DNA of 31,569 bases from JAWXBK01 sp040878185 (GTDB lineage Bacteria; Pseudomonadota; Alphaproteobacteria; Dongiales; Dongiaceae). The notes under the pieces were generated by a model. That model did not search any database and had not been told where the DNA came from. It worked only from the letters and a program-made list of their open reading frames with translations. Shown here in pieces: positions 1 to 10,352 of this stretch; within the stretch, counting starts at the first letter, position 1; the number at the start of each line of letters is the position of its first letter. The stretch covers positions 1 through 31,569 of the forward strand of contig JBBDMS010000020.1 in NCBI GenBank assembly GCA_040878185.1, in the 5' to 3' direction. The translations under genes were made by a program, and so were the position numbers.

Positions 1-32
1 ATGCGCTGCCCCGCGTCGTCAACGGGTCCTGA
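1..32 (+). CDS. murF: Probable C-terminal tail of murF (partial)
   Basis: Reading frame 3 gives the short tail ALPRVVNGS followed by a TGA stop at 30-32, fourteen bases before the mraY start. Only about nine codons are visible, so nothing in the residues proves identity. The assignment rests on position: in alphaproteobacterial dcw clusters murF (UDP-MurNAc-tripeptide D-Ala-D-Ala ligase) sits immediately before mraY and is often almost contiguous with it. The frame that opens at base 1 and runs through mraY in another register is a shadow and not a gene. Confidence 0.35.
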   Translation, partial: ALPRVVNGS

Positions 33-46
33 GGGGTCGTCGCCGC

Positions 47-1135
47 ATGCTCTACAATCTGCTCACGCCCCTTGCCGAAGACATCACGTTCTTCAACCTG
101 TTCCGTTACCTGACGTTCCGCAGCGGCGGCGCGGTCGTGACCGCGCTCATCATCAGCTTCGTATTCGGGCCGCGCGTCATCGCCTGGCTCAAATCGAAGC
201 AGCCGCAGGGCCAGCCGATCCGCAGCGACGGACCCGAAGGCCATCTGATCACCAAGCAGGGCACGCCGACGATGGGCGGCGTGCTCATCCTGATGGCGGT
301 CACGGTGTCGACGCTGCTCTGGGCCGATCTCGCGAACCCCTATGTGTGGATTGTGATCGGTGTGACGCTCGGTTTCGGCGCACTGGGCTTTATCGACGAT
401 TATCTGAAGCTCACCCGCCGTACCAGCCGCGGCATGCCGGCCCGCCTGAAACTGCTCGGCCAGCTTGCGATCGCATTGGCCGCGGCCGTTCTCGTGATGT
501 ATCTCGCGCCGGATGCGCTCAACACCAAACTCGCTGTGCCGTTCTTCAAGGATTTGCTGATCGAGCTGAGCTGGTTCTTCATTCCGTTCGCGATGTGCGT
601 GGTTGTCGGCGCTTCGAACGCGGTCAACCTGACAGACGGTCTCGACGGGCTTGCGATCGTGCCGGTGATGATCGCGGCGGGCTGCTTCGCGCTGATCGCC
701 TATCTGGTCGGCAATGCGGTCTTCGCCGAGTATCTGCAGATCAACTATGTGCCCGGCACCGGCGAGCTCGCCGTTCTGTGCGGTGCGCTGGTCGGCGCGA
801 GCCTCGGCTTCCTCTGGTTCAACGCACCGCCGGCCATGGTGTTCATGGGCGACACCGGCTCGCTCTCCTGCGGTGCCGCGCTCGGCGCGGTCAGCGTCGT
901 CGCCAAGCACGAGATCGTGCTCGCCATCGTCGGCGGACTGTTCGTGCTCGAGACCGTTTCGGTCATCGTGCAGGTCGCTTCGTTCAAGCTGACCGGCCGC
1001 CGCGTCTTCCGCATGGCGCCGCTGCACCATCATTTCGAGAAGAAGGGGTGGAAGGAGGCGACCATCGTCATCCGGTTCTGGATCATCGCTTCGATCCTCG
1101 CGATCGCCGGTCTCGCCACCTTGAAGCTGCGGTAG
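47..1135 (+). CDS. mraY: MraY, phospho-MurNAc-pentapeptide translocase (lipid I synthase)
   Basis: This integral inner-membrane enzyme transfers phospho-MurNAc-pentapeptide from UDP to undecaprenyl phosphate, giving lipid I. The 362-residue product has the family's usual length and many hydrophobic helices. Diagnostic motifs are the Mg-binding DDYLK (residues 117-121), NAVNLTDGLDGLA in the middle, FMGDTGS, and the C-terminal HHHFEKKGWKE. The start at 47 is preceded by a GAGGGG Shine-Dalgarno-like stretch, and the product opens with MLYNLL, typical of MraY. It lies in the dcw operon just after a probable murF tail and four bases before murD. Nothing essential is missing. Identity is secure from family motifs and context. 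Confidence 0.97.
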   Translation: MLYNLLTPLAEDITFFNLFRYLTFRSGGAVVTALIISFVFGPRVIAWLKSKQPQGQPIRSDGPEGHLITKQGTPTMGGVLILMAVTVSTLLWADLANPYVWIVIGVTLGFGALGFIDDYLKLTRRTSRGMPARLKLLGQLAIALAAAVLVMYLAPDALNTKLAVPFFKDLLIELSWFFIPFAMCVVVGASNAVNLTDGLDGLAIVPVMIAAGCFALIAYLVGNAVFAEYLQINYVPGTGELAVLCGALVGASLGFLWFNAPPAMVFMGDTGSLSCGAALGAVSVVAKHEIVLAIVGGLFVLETVSVIVQVASFKLTGRRVFRMAPLHHHFEKKGWKEATIVIRFWIIASILAIAGLATLKLR

Positions 1136-1139
1136 GACG

Positions 1140-2549
1140 ATGACCGGCGAAAACCGCATCCTCATTCCCGACATGGCGCAGCGCTTCGCAGCGGTGCTCG
1201 GCCTCGGCCGTTCCGGCCTGGTCGCGGCGCAGGCTTTGCGTGCGAGCGATGCGCGCGTCTGGGCTTGGGACGACGACGAACGCGCGCGCGGTCGGGCCGC
1301 CGCCGCGGGTCTGCGGCTCGTCGATCTCAATTACTGCGACTGGTCGGAGCCGGAATTCCTGCTGCTTTCGCCGGGCATCCCGCATACCTATCCGGCGCCG
1401 CATCCGGTCGCGCAGCGTGCCCGCGCCGCCGACATGCCGATCATCGGCGATATCGAACTGCTGCTGCGGGCCCAACCCGAAGCGACTTATGTCGGCATCA
1501 CCGGCACTAACGGCAAATCGACGACGACGGCGCTGATCGGTCATGTCCTGAAGGCGGCCGGCCGCAAGGTGCAGACCGGCGGCAATATCGGCGCGCCGGC
1601 CCTCGGCCTCGCCCCGCTCGGCGCGGACGGCTGCTATGTCCTCGAACTCTCGTCCTATCAGCTTGAGCTGACGCCGTCGCTCGACTGCCGCGTCGCCGTG
1701 CTGCTGAACATCACGCCCGACCATCTCGACCGGCATGGCGGCATGGACGGCTATATCGCCGCCAAGACGCAAATCTTCGCCGGATCGGATGCGCAGCGCG
1801 CGGCGATCGTCGGTATCGACGACGCGGCGAGCCGGGCGCTGCGCGATCGGCTGGTCGCGAGCGGCCATCCGCGCGTCATCCCGATTTCCGTCGAGACAAT
1901 TGCCCCGGGCGGGATTTATGCGCGCGACGGCCATCTGATCGACGACATGGACGGACATGCGGTGTCCATCGCTTCGTTCGGTTCGTTCGCCGCCTTGCCG
2001 GGCAAACATAATTGGCAGAACGCGGCGGCCGCCTATGCGAGCGCGCGGCTGCTCGGGCTCGACCCGGCCGCGATTGTTTCCGGCATCGCGAGCTTCCCCG
2101 GCCTGGCGCACCGCCAGGAACGCGTCGGCGAGATCGACCTGATCCGGTTCGTGAATGACAGCAAGGCGACCAACGGCGAAGCGGCCGCGAAGGCGCTCGC
2201 GAGCTACGAGAACATCTACTGGATCGCCGGCGGCCTGCCGAAGGAAGGCGGGCTCGCCGCGACCGAACCGTTCTGGGGCGCGGTGCGACGCGCGTTCCTG
2301 ATCGGCACGGCGGCCGAAGCCTTCGCCGCCGCGCTCGAAGACCGCGTACCTCATGAACTAAGCGGCACGCTCGATGTCGCGGTCGCCGCCGCCTATGACG
2401 CGGCCCGTCGCGATCGCGGGCCCGCCGTGGTGCTGCTGTCGCCGGCCTGCGCGTCGTTCGACCAGTTCGCCAATTTCGAAGCACGCGGCGATGCCTTCCG
2501 CGATGCGGTTGCAATGCTGCTCGCCGGACGAAAGGCGGTGCGCGCATGA
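1140..2549 (+). CDS. murD: MurD, UDP-MurNAc-L-alanine:D-glutamate ligase
   Basis: This cytoplasmic ATP-dependent Mur ligase adds D-glutamate to UDP-MurNAc-L-Ala. The 469-residue protein has an N-terminal Rossmann-like segment (VLGLGRSG near residue 19), the ATP P-loop TGTNGKS at 121-127, the central HLDRHGGMDGY motif, and FVNDSKATN, which marks the start of the C-terminal Mur domain. The order of motifs and the length match MurD better than MurC, MurE or MurF. It begins four bases after the mraY stop, and its stop overlaps the ftsW start by ATGA (2546-2549), so translation is probably coupled. A long antisense frame over this gene is a GC-rich shadow. Confidence 0.96.
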   Translation: MTGENRILIPDMAQRFAAVLGLGRSGLVAAQALRASDARVWAWDDDERARGRAAAAGLRLVDLNYCDWSEPEFLLLSPGIPHTYPAPHPVAQRARAADMPIIGDIELLLRAQPEATYVGITGTNGKSTTTALIGHVLKAAGRKVQTGGNIGAPALGLAPLGADGCYVLELSSYQLELTPSLDCRVAVLLNITPDHLDRHGGMDGYIAAKTQIFAGSDAQRAAIVGIDDAASRALRDRLVASGHPRVIPISVETIAPGGIYARDGHLIDDMDGHAVSIASFGSFAALPGKHNWQNAAAAYASARLLGLDPAAIVSGIASFPGLAHRQERVGEIDLIRFVNDSKATNGEAAAKALASYENIYWIAGGLPKEGGLAATEPFWGAVRRAFLIGTAAEAFAAALEDRVPHELSGTLDVAVAAAYDAARRDRGPAVVLLSPACASFDQFANFEARGDAFRDAVAMLLAGRKAVRA

Positions 2550-3670
2550 TGGCCGTCGCCCGTACCGATCGTTCGATCATGGGCCGCTGGTGGTGGACGG
2601 TCGATCGCTGGACCCTGCTCGCGATCGCCGTGCTGATCGCGTTTGGCGCGTTGATGGCGCTCGCCGCGAGCCCGGCCGTCGCGTCGCGCATCCGGCTCGA
2701 CAGCTTCAGCCTGTTCCGCCAGCATTTTGCGCTGCTGCCGGTCGTCGGCCTCACGCTGGTCGGCGTCTCGCTGCTCGACGTGCGCGGCGTGCGCCGGCTC
2801 GCGGTGTTCGGCATGCTGGGCGGCCTTGTGCTGCTGACCGCGACGCTGGTGATCGGCACCGAGATCAAGGGTGCGACGCGCTGGATCTCGCTTGGCGGCT
2901 TCTCGCTGCAGCCCTCGGAATTCATGAAGCCCTGCTTCGCGGTCGTCTCGGCCTGGATGTTCTCGCTGCAGCACGGTGCGCAGCGTCTGCCGGGCAACGT
3001 GATTTCGATCGCGCTCTACGGGCTCGTCATGGGCCTCATCCTGCTGCAGCCCGATCTCGGGATGGCGGTGGTGGTGACCGCGACCTGGTTCGCACAGTTC
3101 TTCCTCGCCGGCTTGTCGATCGTCTGGGTCGGCGCGTTGGTGATCGTCGGCATCGCCGGACTGGTCGGCGCCTATTTCGCCTTCGAGCATGTCCGCGACC
3201 GCATCGATTCGTTCCTCGATCCGGCGGCCGGCGACCGCTACCAGATCGACCGCTCGCTCGAGGCCTTCGCCAATGGCGGCTGGTTCGGCCGCGGCCCCGG
3301 CGAAGGCACGGTGAAGCTGGTGCTGCCCGACGCGCATTCCGATTTCGTTTTTTCGGTACTGGGCGAAGAGTTCGGCACGATCACTGCGTTACTGATCGTC
3401 GTGATCTTCGGCTTCGTCATCCTGCGCGGCATGGCCCGCCTCCTGAACGAACAGAATTTGTTCGTGCTGCTGGCCGCCGCCGGCCTTCTGGTCAGCTTCG
3501 GCCTGCAGGCCGCAATCAACATGGCCTCGGCGCTCAGCATGATCCCGACCAAGGGCATGACCCTGCCGTTCATCAGTTACGGCGGTTCGTCGCTGATCGC
3601 GCTGTCGCTCGCGATGGGCATGCTGCTGGCGCTGACGCGCCGCCGGCCGGGCATGGGAGAATACGCATGA
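2546..3670 (+). CDS. ftsW: FtsW, SEDS-family septal peptidoglycan polymerase
   Basis: This polytopic membrane protein of 374 residues belongs to the SEDS family. FtsW works with a class B penicillin-binding protein in septal peptidoglycan synthesis; an older model made it the lipid II flippase. The sequence shows about ten hydrophobic segments, the LQPSEFMKP motif near residues 121-129, the QPDLGMA motif, and the C-terminal FISYGGSS near residue 340. Its place between murD and murG identifies it as FtsW rather than the paralogue RodA. The start overlaps the murD stop by ATGA, and the stop overlaps murG in the same way. Tandem methionines (MMAV) make the exact start uncertain by one codon. Confidence 0.95.
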   Translation: MMAVARTDRSIMGRWWWTVDRWTLLAIAVLIAFGALMALAASPAVASRIRLDSFSLFRQHFALLPVVGLTLVGVSLLDVRGVRRLAVFGMLGGLVLLTATLVIGTEIKGATRWISLGGFSLQPSEFMKPCFAVVSAWMFSLQHGAQRLPGNVISIALYGLVMGLILLQPDLGMAVVVTATWFAQFFLAGLSIVWVGALVIVGIAGLVGAYFAFEHVRDRIDSFLDPAAGDRYQIDRSLEAFANGGWFGRGPGEGTVKLVLPDAHSDFVFSVLGEEFGTITALLIVVIFGFVILRGMARLLNEQNLFVLLAAAGLLVSFGLQAAINMASALSMIPTKGMTLPFISYGGSSLIALSLAMGMLLALTRRRPGMGEYA

Positions 3671-4790
3671 CCGCCGCCGAGCGCCCCGTGCTGCTCGCCG
3701 CCGGCGGAACCGGCGGTCACATGTTCCCGGCCGAAGCCTTGGCACGGGCGCTGATCGCGCGCGGTCGTGCGGTCGCCCTGGTGACGGATGCGCGCGGTGG
3801 CGGCTTCGGCGACCGGCTGCCTGAAGTGGGCGTGCACCGCATTGCGGCGTCCGGTATCGCCGGCACGGGCCTGACGCAGCGCGCGAGCGGTGTGTGCCGC
3901 CTCGCACTCGGGTTCCTGCAGGCGCGCCGGCTGATGCGTCAGATCGATCCCGCAATTGCGGTCGGCTTCGGCGGCTATGCCTCGGTACCGCCGCTGCTCG
4001 CGGCCCAGCGCGGCGGCCGCCGCAGCGTGATCCACGAACAGAATGCGGTGCTCGGCCGCGCGAACCGTCTGCTGGCGCGGCGCGCGAGTGCGATCGCGAC
4101 CTCGTTCGACCAAGTGCGCGCGATGCCATCGGGCAGCGCTGCGCGCACGACGCTGACCGGCAATCCAATTCGGCCGGCGATTGCCGAGCTCGCCACCCTG
4201 CTTTATCCCGCACCCGCGCCGGGCGGTTCGCTCGATCTGCTGGTGCTCGGCGGCAGTCTCGGCGCGACGGTCTTTGCGACGATCGTGCCGGGCGCGATCG
4301 CACAACTCACGGCCACCGAACGCAGCCGCATCCGCCTCGTGCAGCAATGCCGCGCGGAAAATCTCGACGCGACGCGCGAAGCCTATGCGCAGTTCGGCAT
4401 GGCGGTTGAACTGGCGCCGTTCTTCCACGACATGCCGGCACGGCTTGCCGCAGCCCAGCTCGTGATCGCGCGTTCCGGCGCCTCGACCGTCGCCGAACTC
4501 GCGGCGGCCGGACGGCCGGCCTTGCTGGTGCCCTATCCGCATGCGACTGACGATCACCAGCGCGCCAATGCCGAAGCGCTCGCCTCGTCCGGCGCCGCCT
4601 GGGTTCTGGTGCAACCCGAATTCACGGCCGCCGCGCTGACCGAACGGCTCCGCTTCTGGCTCGCCGATCCCTCACCTCTTGTCGTTGCCGCGGGACGCGC
4701 GCGCGCGGCGGGCCGGCGCGATGCCGCCGACCGCCTCGCCACGCTCGTGCTGGCGACGGCCGATTCATTCGCAACGCAGGAGCGCGCGGC

Positions 4791-4794
<4 letters not shown>
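3667..4794 (+). CDS. murG: MurG, lipid I to lipid II GlcNAc transferase
   Basis: This GT28-family glycosyltransferase acts at the inner face of the cytoplasmic membrane. It adds GlcNAc from UDP-GlcNAc to lipid I to make lipid II. The 375-residue product starts MTAAERPVLLAAGG, with the glycine-rich GGTGGH loop at residues 13-18, a second glycine-rich LVLGGSLG loop, and the UDP-GlcNAc-binding region SGASTVAELAAAGRPALLVP followed by DDHQRANA. The frame is open far upstream through ftsW. The start at 3667 is chosen because it gives the family N-terminus and an ATGA overlap with ftsW. It overlaps murC by another ATGA at 4791-4794. Confidence 0.96.
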
Positions 4795-6229
<1,435 letters not shown>

Positions 6230-6233
<4 letters not shown>

Positions 6234-7216
6234 TGGCCGCCCGGCGCATCGACATGACACCTCTGATCGAGCGGCTGCCGCCGGTGCGCGGCCGGCTGAC
6301 CGAGAACGCGCCGCTCGCGGGCATCACCTGGTTCCGCGTCGGCGGCACGGCGGAGGTGATGTTCCGCCCGGCCGACCGCGAGGATCTGCTGGCCTTCCTC
6401 GCCGGGCTGCCCGCGGACGTGCCGGTGATCGCGATCGGCGTCGGTTCGAATCTCCTGGTGCGCGACGGCGGCGTGCCGGGCGTTGTACTGCGCCTCGGGC
6501 GCGGCTTCGCCGGCATCGACGCGACAGGCACACGCGTCACGGCGGGTGCGGCCGCGCTCGATATCAATGTCGCGACGCAGGCGGCCGAAGCCGGCATCGC
6601 CGGCCTCGAATTTCTTTCCGGCGTGCCCGGCACGATCGGCGGCGGCATGCGCATGAACGCCGGCGCCTACGGCACCGAGCTCGGCGACCGGCTGATCGAG
6701 GGCGAGATCGTCGACGGCCATGGCACGCTCCGCCGCCTGACGCGTGACGAATTCGGCTTCGGCTATCGCCATTGCGCGCTGTCGGCGGACACGATCTTCC
6801 TGTCGGCGACGCTCGAGGGCTCCCTGGGGGGCTCCCTCGGGGGCAGCGCCGGCGATCCGGCCGCGATCCGCGCGCGCATGGCCGAGATCCGCAATGCGCG
6901 CGAAGCGAGCCAGCCGATCCGCACCCGCACCGGCGGTTCGACCTTCGCCAACCCGCGCGACGGATCGGGCCGCAAGGCGTGGGAACTGATCGACGCGGCC
7001 GGCTGCCGGGGTCTGCGGGTCGGTGGCGCGCAGGTTTCGGAACTGCATTGCAACTTCCTCGTCAACAGCGGCACCGCGACCGCCGCCGATCTCGAAGCGC
7101 TGGGCGAGGAAGTGCGCCGCCGCGTGCGCGCGCAGGCCGGCATCGAACTCGAATGGGAAATCCGCCGTATCGGCGTGCCGGCTGCCGGCCACTCCGCCGA
7201 GGGGAGGATCGCATGA
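6230..7216 (+). CDS. murB: MurB, UDP-N-acetylenolpyruvoylglucosamine reductase
   Basis: This FAD-dependent cytoplasmic enzyme reduces UDP-GlcNAc-enolpyruvate to UDP-MurNAc with NADPH. The 328-residue product has a PCMH-type FAD-binding domain with GVGSNLLVRDGG and LSGVPGTIGGGMRMNAGAYG. Its C-terminal domain carries GGSTFANP, which holds the catalytic serine, and a terminal EWEIRRIG, which holds the expected glutamate. The frame is open 25 codons upstream, but 6230 is preferred because it gives the operon's standard ATGA overlap with murC. Another ATG follows directly at 6233. Residues 197-206 form a glycine/serine/leucine insertion made by a 12-base tandem duplication. It lies between secondary-structure motifs and probably forms a loop. 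Confidence 0.95.
6818..6841 (+). repeat. 12-base tandem duplication inside murB
   Basis: GGCTCCCTGGGG (6818-6829) is followed at once by GGCTCCCTCGGG (6830-6841), with one mismatch. In frame the two copies encode GSLG GSLG, followed by a further GS. This looks like a replication-slippage duplication that lengthens a surface loop without shifting the frame. Confidence 0.8.
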
Positions 7217-8127
7217 AGCGCGTCGCGGTCATCATGGGCGGCATCTCGCCCGAGCGCGACGTGTCGCTGACCAGCGGGAAGGCCTGCATCACGGGGCTGC
7301 GCGAGGCGGGTTACGACGTATACGACATCGATGTCGGCGCCGATATCCGCGCGCTGGTCGCAGCCCTCGATCCGGCGCCGGATGCGGTCTTCAACGCGCT
7401 GCACGGATCGAACGGCGAAGACGGGCGGGTGCAGGGCCTGCTCGAACTGTTGCGCATCCCCTATACGCATTCGGGCGTGCTTGCCTCGGCGATCGCCATG
7501 GACAAGACGATGGCGAAGACGATGTTCGCCGCCGCCGACCTGCGCTGCCCGGACGGGCGGCTCGCCAGCCTGGCCGAACTGCGCAAAGGCGATCCGCTGC
7601 CGCGTCCGTTTGTAATCAAGCCGAACGACGAAGGCTCGTCGGTCGGCGTGCGCATCGTGGTGGAAGGCGACAACGCGCCGCTGCTGCCGGCGGACTGGCC
7701 CTATGGCGAGACGGTGCTGGTCGAGCCCTATATCCCCGGCCACGAACTGACCGTCGCTGTGATGGCCGGACGGCCGCTCGCGGTCACCGAGCTCAGGCCG
7801 CATCAGGGCTTCTACGACTACACCGCCAAATATACCGACGGCAAAACCGAGCATCTGATTCCAGCACCCATCCCCGACATCGTCGCGGAAGCGGCGATGG
7901 AGATGGCGCGGATCGCGCATCGCACGCTCGGCTGCCGCGGCGTCTCCCGCGCCGACCTGCGCTGGGACGACCGGCAGCGCGGCAGCGAGGGGCTCTATCT
8001 GCTCGAGGTCAACACGCAGCCCGGCATGACGCCGCTCTCGCTCGTGCCGGAACAGGCGGCGCATTGCGGCATCGGTTTCCCGGAGCTGGTCGGCTGGATG
8101 GTGGAGAACGCACGATGCGACGGGTAA
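7213..8127 (+). CDS. ddl: D-alanine:D-alanine ligase (Ddl)
   Basis: This cytoplasmic ATP-grasp enzyme joins two D-alanines to make the dipeptide used by MurF. The 304-residue product opens MKRVAVIMGGISPERDVSL. It has NALHGSNGEDGRVQG, the ATP-grasp segment VIKPNDEGSSVGV, and the C-terminal metal-binding LEVNTQPGMTPLSL. These are the classic Ddl signatures in the right order. The start at 7213 overlaps murB by ATGA and has a GGGAGGA ribosome-binding site eight or so bases upstream, whereas the frame opens much earlier inside murB. It overlaps ftsQ by 13 bases at its 3' end. Whether it should be called DdlA or DdlB cannot be settled from sequence alone. Confidence 0.96.
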   Translation: MKRVAVIMGGISPERDVSLTSGKACITGLREAGYDVYDIDVGADIRALVAALDPAPDAVFNALHGSNGEDGRVQGLLELLRIPYTHSGVLASAIAMDKTMAKTMFAAADLRCPDGRLASLAELRKGDPLPRPFVIKPNDEGSSVGVRIVVEGDNAPLLPADWPYGETVLVEPYIPGHELTVAVMAGRPLAVTELRPHQGFYDYTAKYTDGKTEHLIPAPIPDIVAEAAMEMARIAHRTLGCRGVSRADLRWDDRQRGSEGLYLLEVNTQPGMTPLSLVPEQAAHCGIGFPELVGWMVENARCDG

Positions 8128-8960
8128 CGAAGAAGACCACGCGCAAGACGCCGCCGCGCCGGCGCGCGCCGCGTCGGATGCCTGCGCGCACGGTCATGCT
8201 GCTCGGCGGCGGCGGTTCCCTGCTCGCGATTACGCTGGGCGGCTGGCTGTTCTGGCCGGGCGAGTGGCTCGCAACGCAGCAGGCCACCCTCGAAGCCGAC
8301 GCACTGGCGTTCAGCGCCGAGATCGGCCTGCGCATCGATCGCGTCACCGTCGAAGGCCGGCACGAGACGCCGGCGGAAGTTCTGATCGCCGCGGTCGAAC
8401 ATGAAGCCGGCGAGCCGATCCTCGCGGTCGATGCGGAGGCGCTGCGGCTGCGGCTCGAAGAGCTTCCTTGGATTCGCCGTGCCATGGTCGAACGGCTGCT
8501 GCCCGGCGAGATTCGCCTCACCATCGAAGAACGCGTGCCGATGGCGCTCTGGCAGCGCGACGGCCGCTATCACCTGGTCGATCGCTACGGCGACACCATG
8601 CCGGTCGCGGACGTTTCGAAATACACCGGCATGATCGTGCTGACCGGCACCGATGCCCCGGCGAATGCGCAGGCGCTGCTTGCATTGCTGGCGCTCGAAC
8701 CCGAACTCGGCGCGCGCGTGGTCGCGGCGCAACGGGTCGGCGCGCGGCGCTGGAACCTGCGGCTCGACAACGGCGTCGACATTCGCCTGCCGGAAGAAGA
8801 AGCGGCCTCGGCCTGGCGCGCGCTTGCCGACATGGAACGCGACGAAGGGCTGCTCGACCGTGACCTCGTAATGATCGATTTGCGGACACCCGACCGTCTC
8901 GTGGTCCGGCTGTCGCCGGCAGCGGCTGAGCTCCGGCGGACACCGGGCGACGACACCTGA
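8115..8960 (+). CDS. ftsQ: FtsQ, divisome bitopic membrane protein
   Basis: FtsQ is a single-pass inner-membrane protein with a periplasmic POTRA domain, and it links FtsB/FtsL to the early divisome. The 281-residue product has a strongly basic cytoplasmic N-terminus (KKTTRKTPPRRRAPRR), one transmembrane helix at about residues 26-47, and a POTRA domain from about residue 73 (RIDRVTVEGRHETPAEV) to about 142 with the LPWIRRAMVERLLPGEI segment. The FtsQ/DivIB beta domain follows. The frame is open far upstream through ddl; the start at 8115 is chosen because it gives this short tail and helix and overlaps the ddl end by 13 bases. Its position between ddl and ftsA supports the call. Confidence 0.93.
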   Translation: MRRVTKKTTRKTPPRRRAPRRMPARTVMLLGGGGSLLAITLGGWLFWPGEWLATQQATLEADALAFSAEIGLRIDRVTVEGRHETPAEVLIAAVEHEAGEPILAVDAEALRLRLEELPWIRRAMVERLLPGEIRLTIEERVPMALWQRDGRYHLVDRYGDTMPVADVSKYTGMIVLTGTDAPANAQALLALLALEPELGARVVAAQRVGARRWNLRLDNGVDIRLPEEEAASAWRALADMERDEGLLDRDLVMIDLRTPDRLVVRLSPAAAELRRTPGDDT

Positions 8961-8979
8961 TCGGGATTCGAATGGGGAG

Positions 8980-10254
8980 ATGACGAACGTGGGCAAAAGG
9001 AAACCGAAAATCGCGACACGGCACGGTGTGATTGCCGCGCTCGATGTCGGCACGACCAAGGTCTGCTGTTTCATCGCCCGGCTGGACGAGGACGGCAACC
9101 CGCGCGTGACCGGCATCGGCCACCAGATCTCCGACGGCGTGCGCGGCGGCACGATCGTCGATATGGAAGCGGCCGAGAGCGCGGTGCTGAGCGCCGTGCA
9201 TGCGGCCGAACAGATGGCGGGCGAGACCATTCACGAGGTCGTCGTCAACATCTCGGGCGGCTATCCGACCTCGCACACGGTCGGCGTCGAGGTTCTGATC
9301 GCCGGCCACGAAGTCTCGGACGGCGACCTGCGCCGCGTGCTCGATCAGGGCAACATGCTCGACGGGACCGGCGAGCGCAGCCTGATCCACTCGATCGCGG
9401 TCGGCTACACGATCGACGGCAGCCGCGGCATCCGCGATCCGCGCGGCATGTTCGGCGAACGGCTCGGCGTCGACATGCATATCGTCACCGCGGCTTCGGG
9501 CGCGGTGCGCAATCTCGCGAACTGCATCGGCCGCTGCCATCTCGACATCAAGGCGATGGTCGTCTCGTCCTACGCGGCAGGCCTTGCCTCGCTGGTCGAC
9601 GACGAGCGCGATCTCGGCGTGACCGTCGTCGACATGGGCGGTGGCGCCACGACCATCGCGGTCTTCTTCGACGGCAACGTGGTCTATACCGACATGGTGC
9701 CGGTCGGCGGCGCGCATGTGACCAACGACATCGCGCGCGGCCTGTCGACGCCGCTCGCGCATGCCGAACGCATGAAGACGCTCTATGGCAACTGCATGCC
9801 TTCGCCGAGCGACGAGCGCGAGATGATTACCGTGCCGCTGGTCGGCGAGGAAGATCTGGCCGCCGCGAACACGATGCCGAAATCGATCCTGACCGGGATT
9901 ATCCAGCCGCGGCTCGAGGAGACCTTCGAGCTCGTTCGTGGCCGCCTCGAACAGAGCGGTTTCGACCGGCTCGCCGGCCGCCGCGTCGTTCTGACCGGCG
10001 GTGCGAGCCAGCTTCAGGGCGTGCGCGATCTCGCGGCGCTCGTGCTCGACAAACAGATTCGTATGGGACGCCCGCTCCGCGTGAGCGGTCTGGCCGAGTC
10101 GACCGGCGGCCCGGCCTTTGCCACCTGTGCCGGCCTCGTTGTCTACGCGCAGCAGACGGCCGACCGGCCGCCGCTGCCCGCAGGCATGGGGATGAGAGAG
10201 GAACCGGACGGCCTGATCGGCCGCGTCGGTCACTGGTTTCGCGAAAACTTTTGA
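8980..10254 (+). CDS. ftsA: FtsA, actin-like membrane anchor of the Z-ring
   Basis: FtsA is an actin-fold ATPase that tethers FtsZ to the inner membrane and recruits late division proteins. The 424-residue product has the phosphate-1 motif IAALDVGTTKVCC (18-30), VVDMGGGATTIAVF near residue 217, and VLTGGASQLQGV near residue 337. The last residues, GRVGHWFRENF, form the short amphipathic membrane-targeting helix expected at the C-terminus. The start is supported by a GGGGAG sequence just upstream. It lies 19 bases after ftsQ and 98 bases before ftsZ. All nucleotide-binding motifs are intact. Confidence 0.96.
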   Translation: MTNVGKRKPKIATRHGVIAALDVGTTKVCCFIARLDEDGNPRVTGIGHQISDGVRGGTIVDMEAAESAVLSAVHAAEQMAGETIHEVVVNISGGYPTSHTVGVEVLIAGHEVSDGDLRRVLDQGNMLDGTGERSLIHSIAVGYTIDGSRGIRDPRGMFGERLGVDMHIVTAASGAVRNLANCIGRCHLDIKAMVVSSYAAGLASLVDDERDLGVTVVDMGGGATTIAVFFDGNVVYTDMVPVGGAHVTNDIARGLSTPLAHAERMKTLYGNCMPSPSDEREMITVPLVGEEDLAAANTMPKSILTGIIQPRLEETFELVRGRLEQSGFDRLAGRRVVLTGGASQLQGVRDLAALVLDKQIRMGRPLRVSGLAESTGGPAFATCAGLVVYAQQTADRPPLPAGMGMREEPDGLIGRVGHWFRENF

Positions 10255-10352
10255 GAGGGGACGGGCCCGGAAGCCCGAAGCATCCGGGCGCGACGTGACG
10301 AGCGGCGATTTCGCCGGCGAATTATCGACATAGAGGAGACGGAGGCCTCGCT
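10255..10352 (+). promoter_or_regulatory. ftsA-ftsZ leader with two small hairpins and a strong RBS
   Basis: This 98-base spacer is the longest gap inside the dcw operon. It can form a GGGC/GCCC stem around 10263-10276 and a CGGCGA/TCGCCG stem with a TT turn at 10303-10316. It ends in the purine-rich TAGAGGAGACGGAGG ahead of the ftsZ ATG. In other alphaproteobacteria ftsZ often has its own promoters near this place. I see no confident minus-10/minus-35 pair here, so the regulatory role is inferred from spacing and structure only. Confidence 0.35.

Noticed and set aside
1083..2354. Long minus-strand open frame opposite murD (about 423 codons)
   Set aside because: It lies wholly opposite a certain gene, has an Arg/Ala/Gly-rich composition typical of antisense frames in GC-rich DNA, and shows no recognisable motif.
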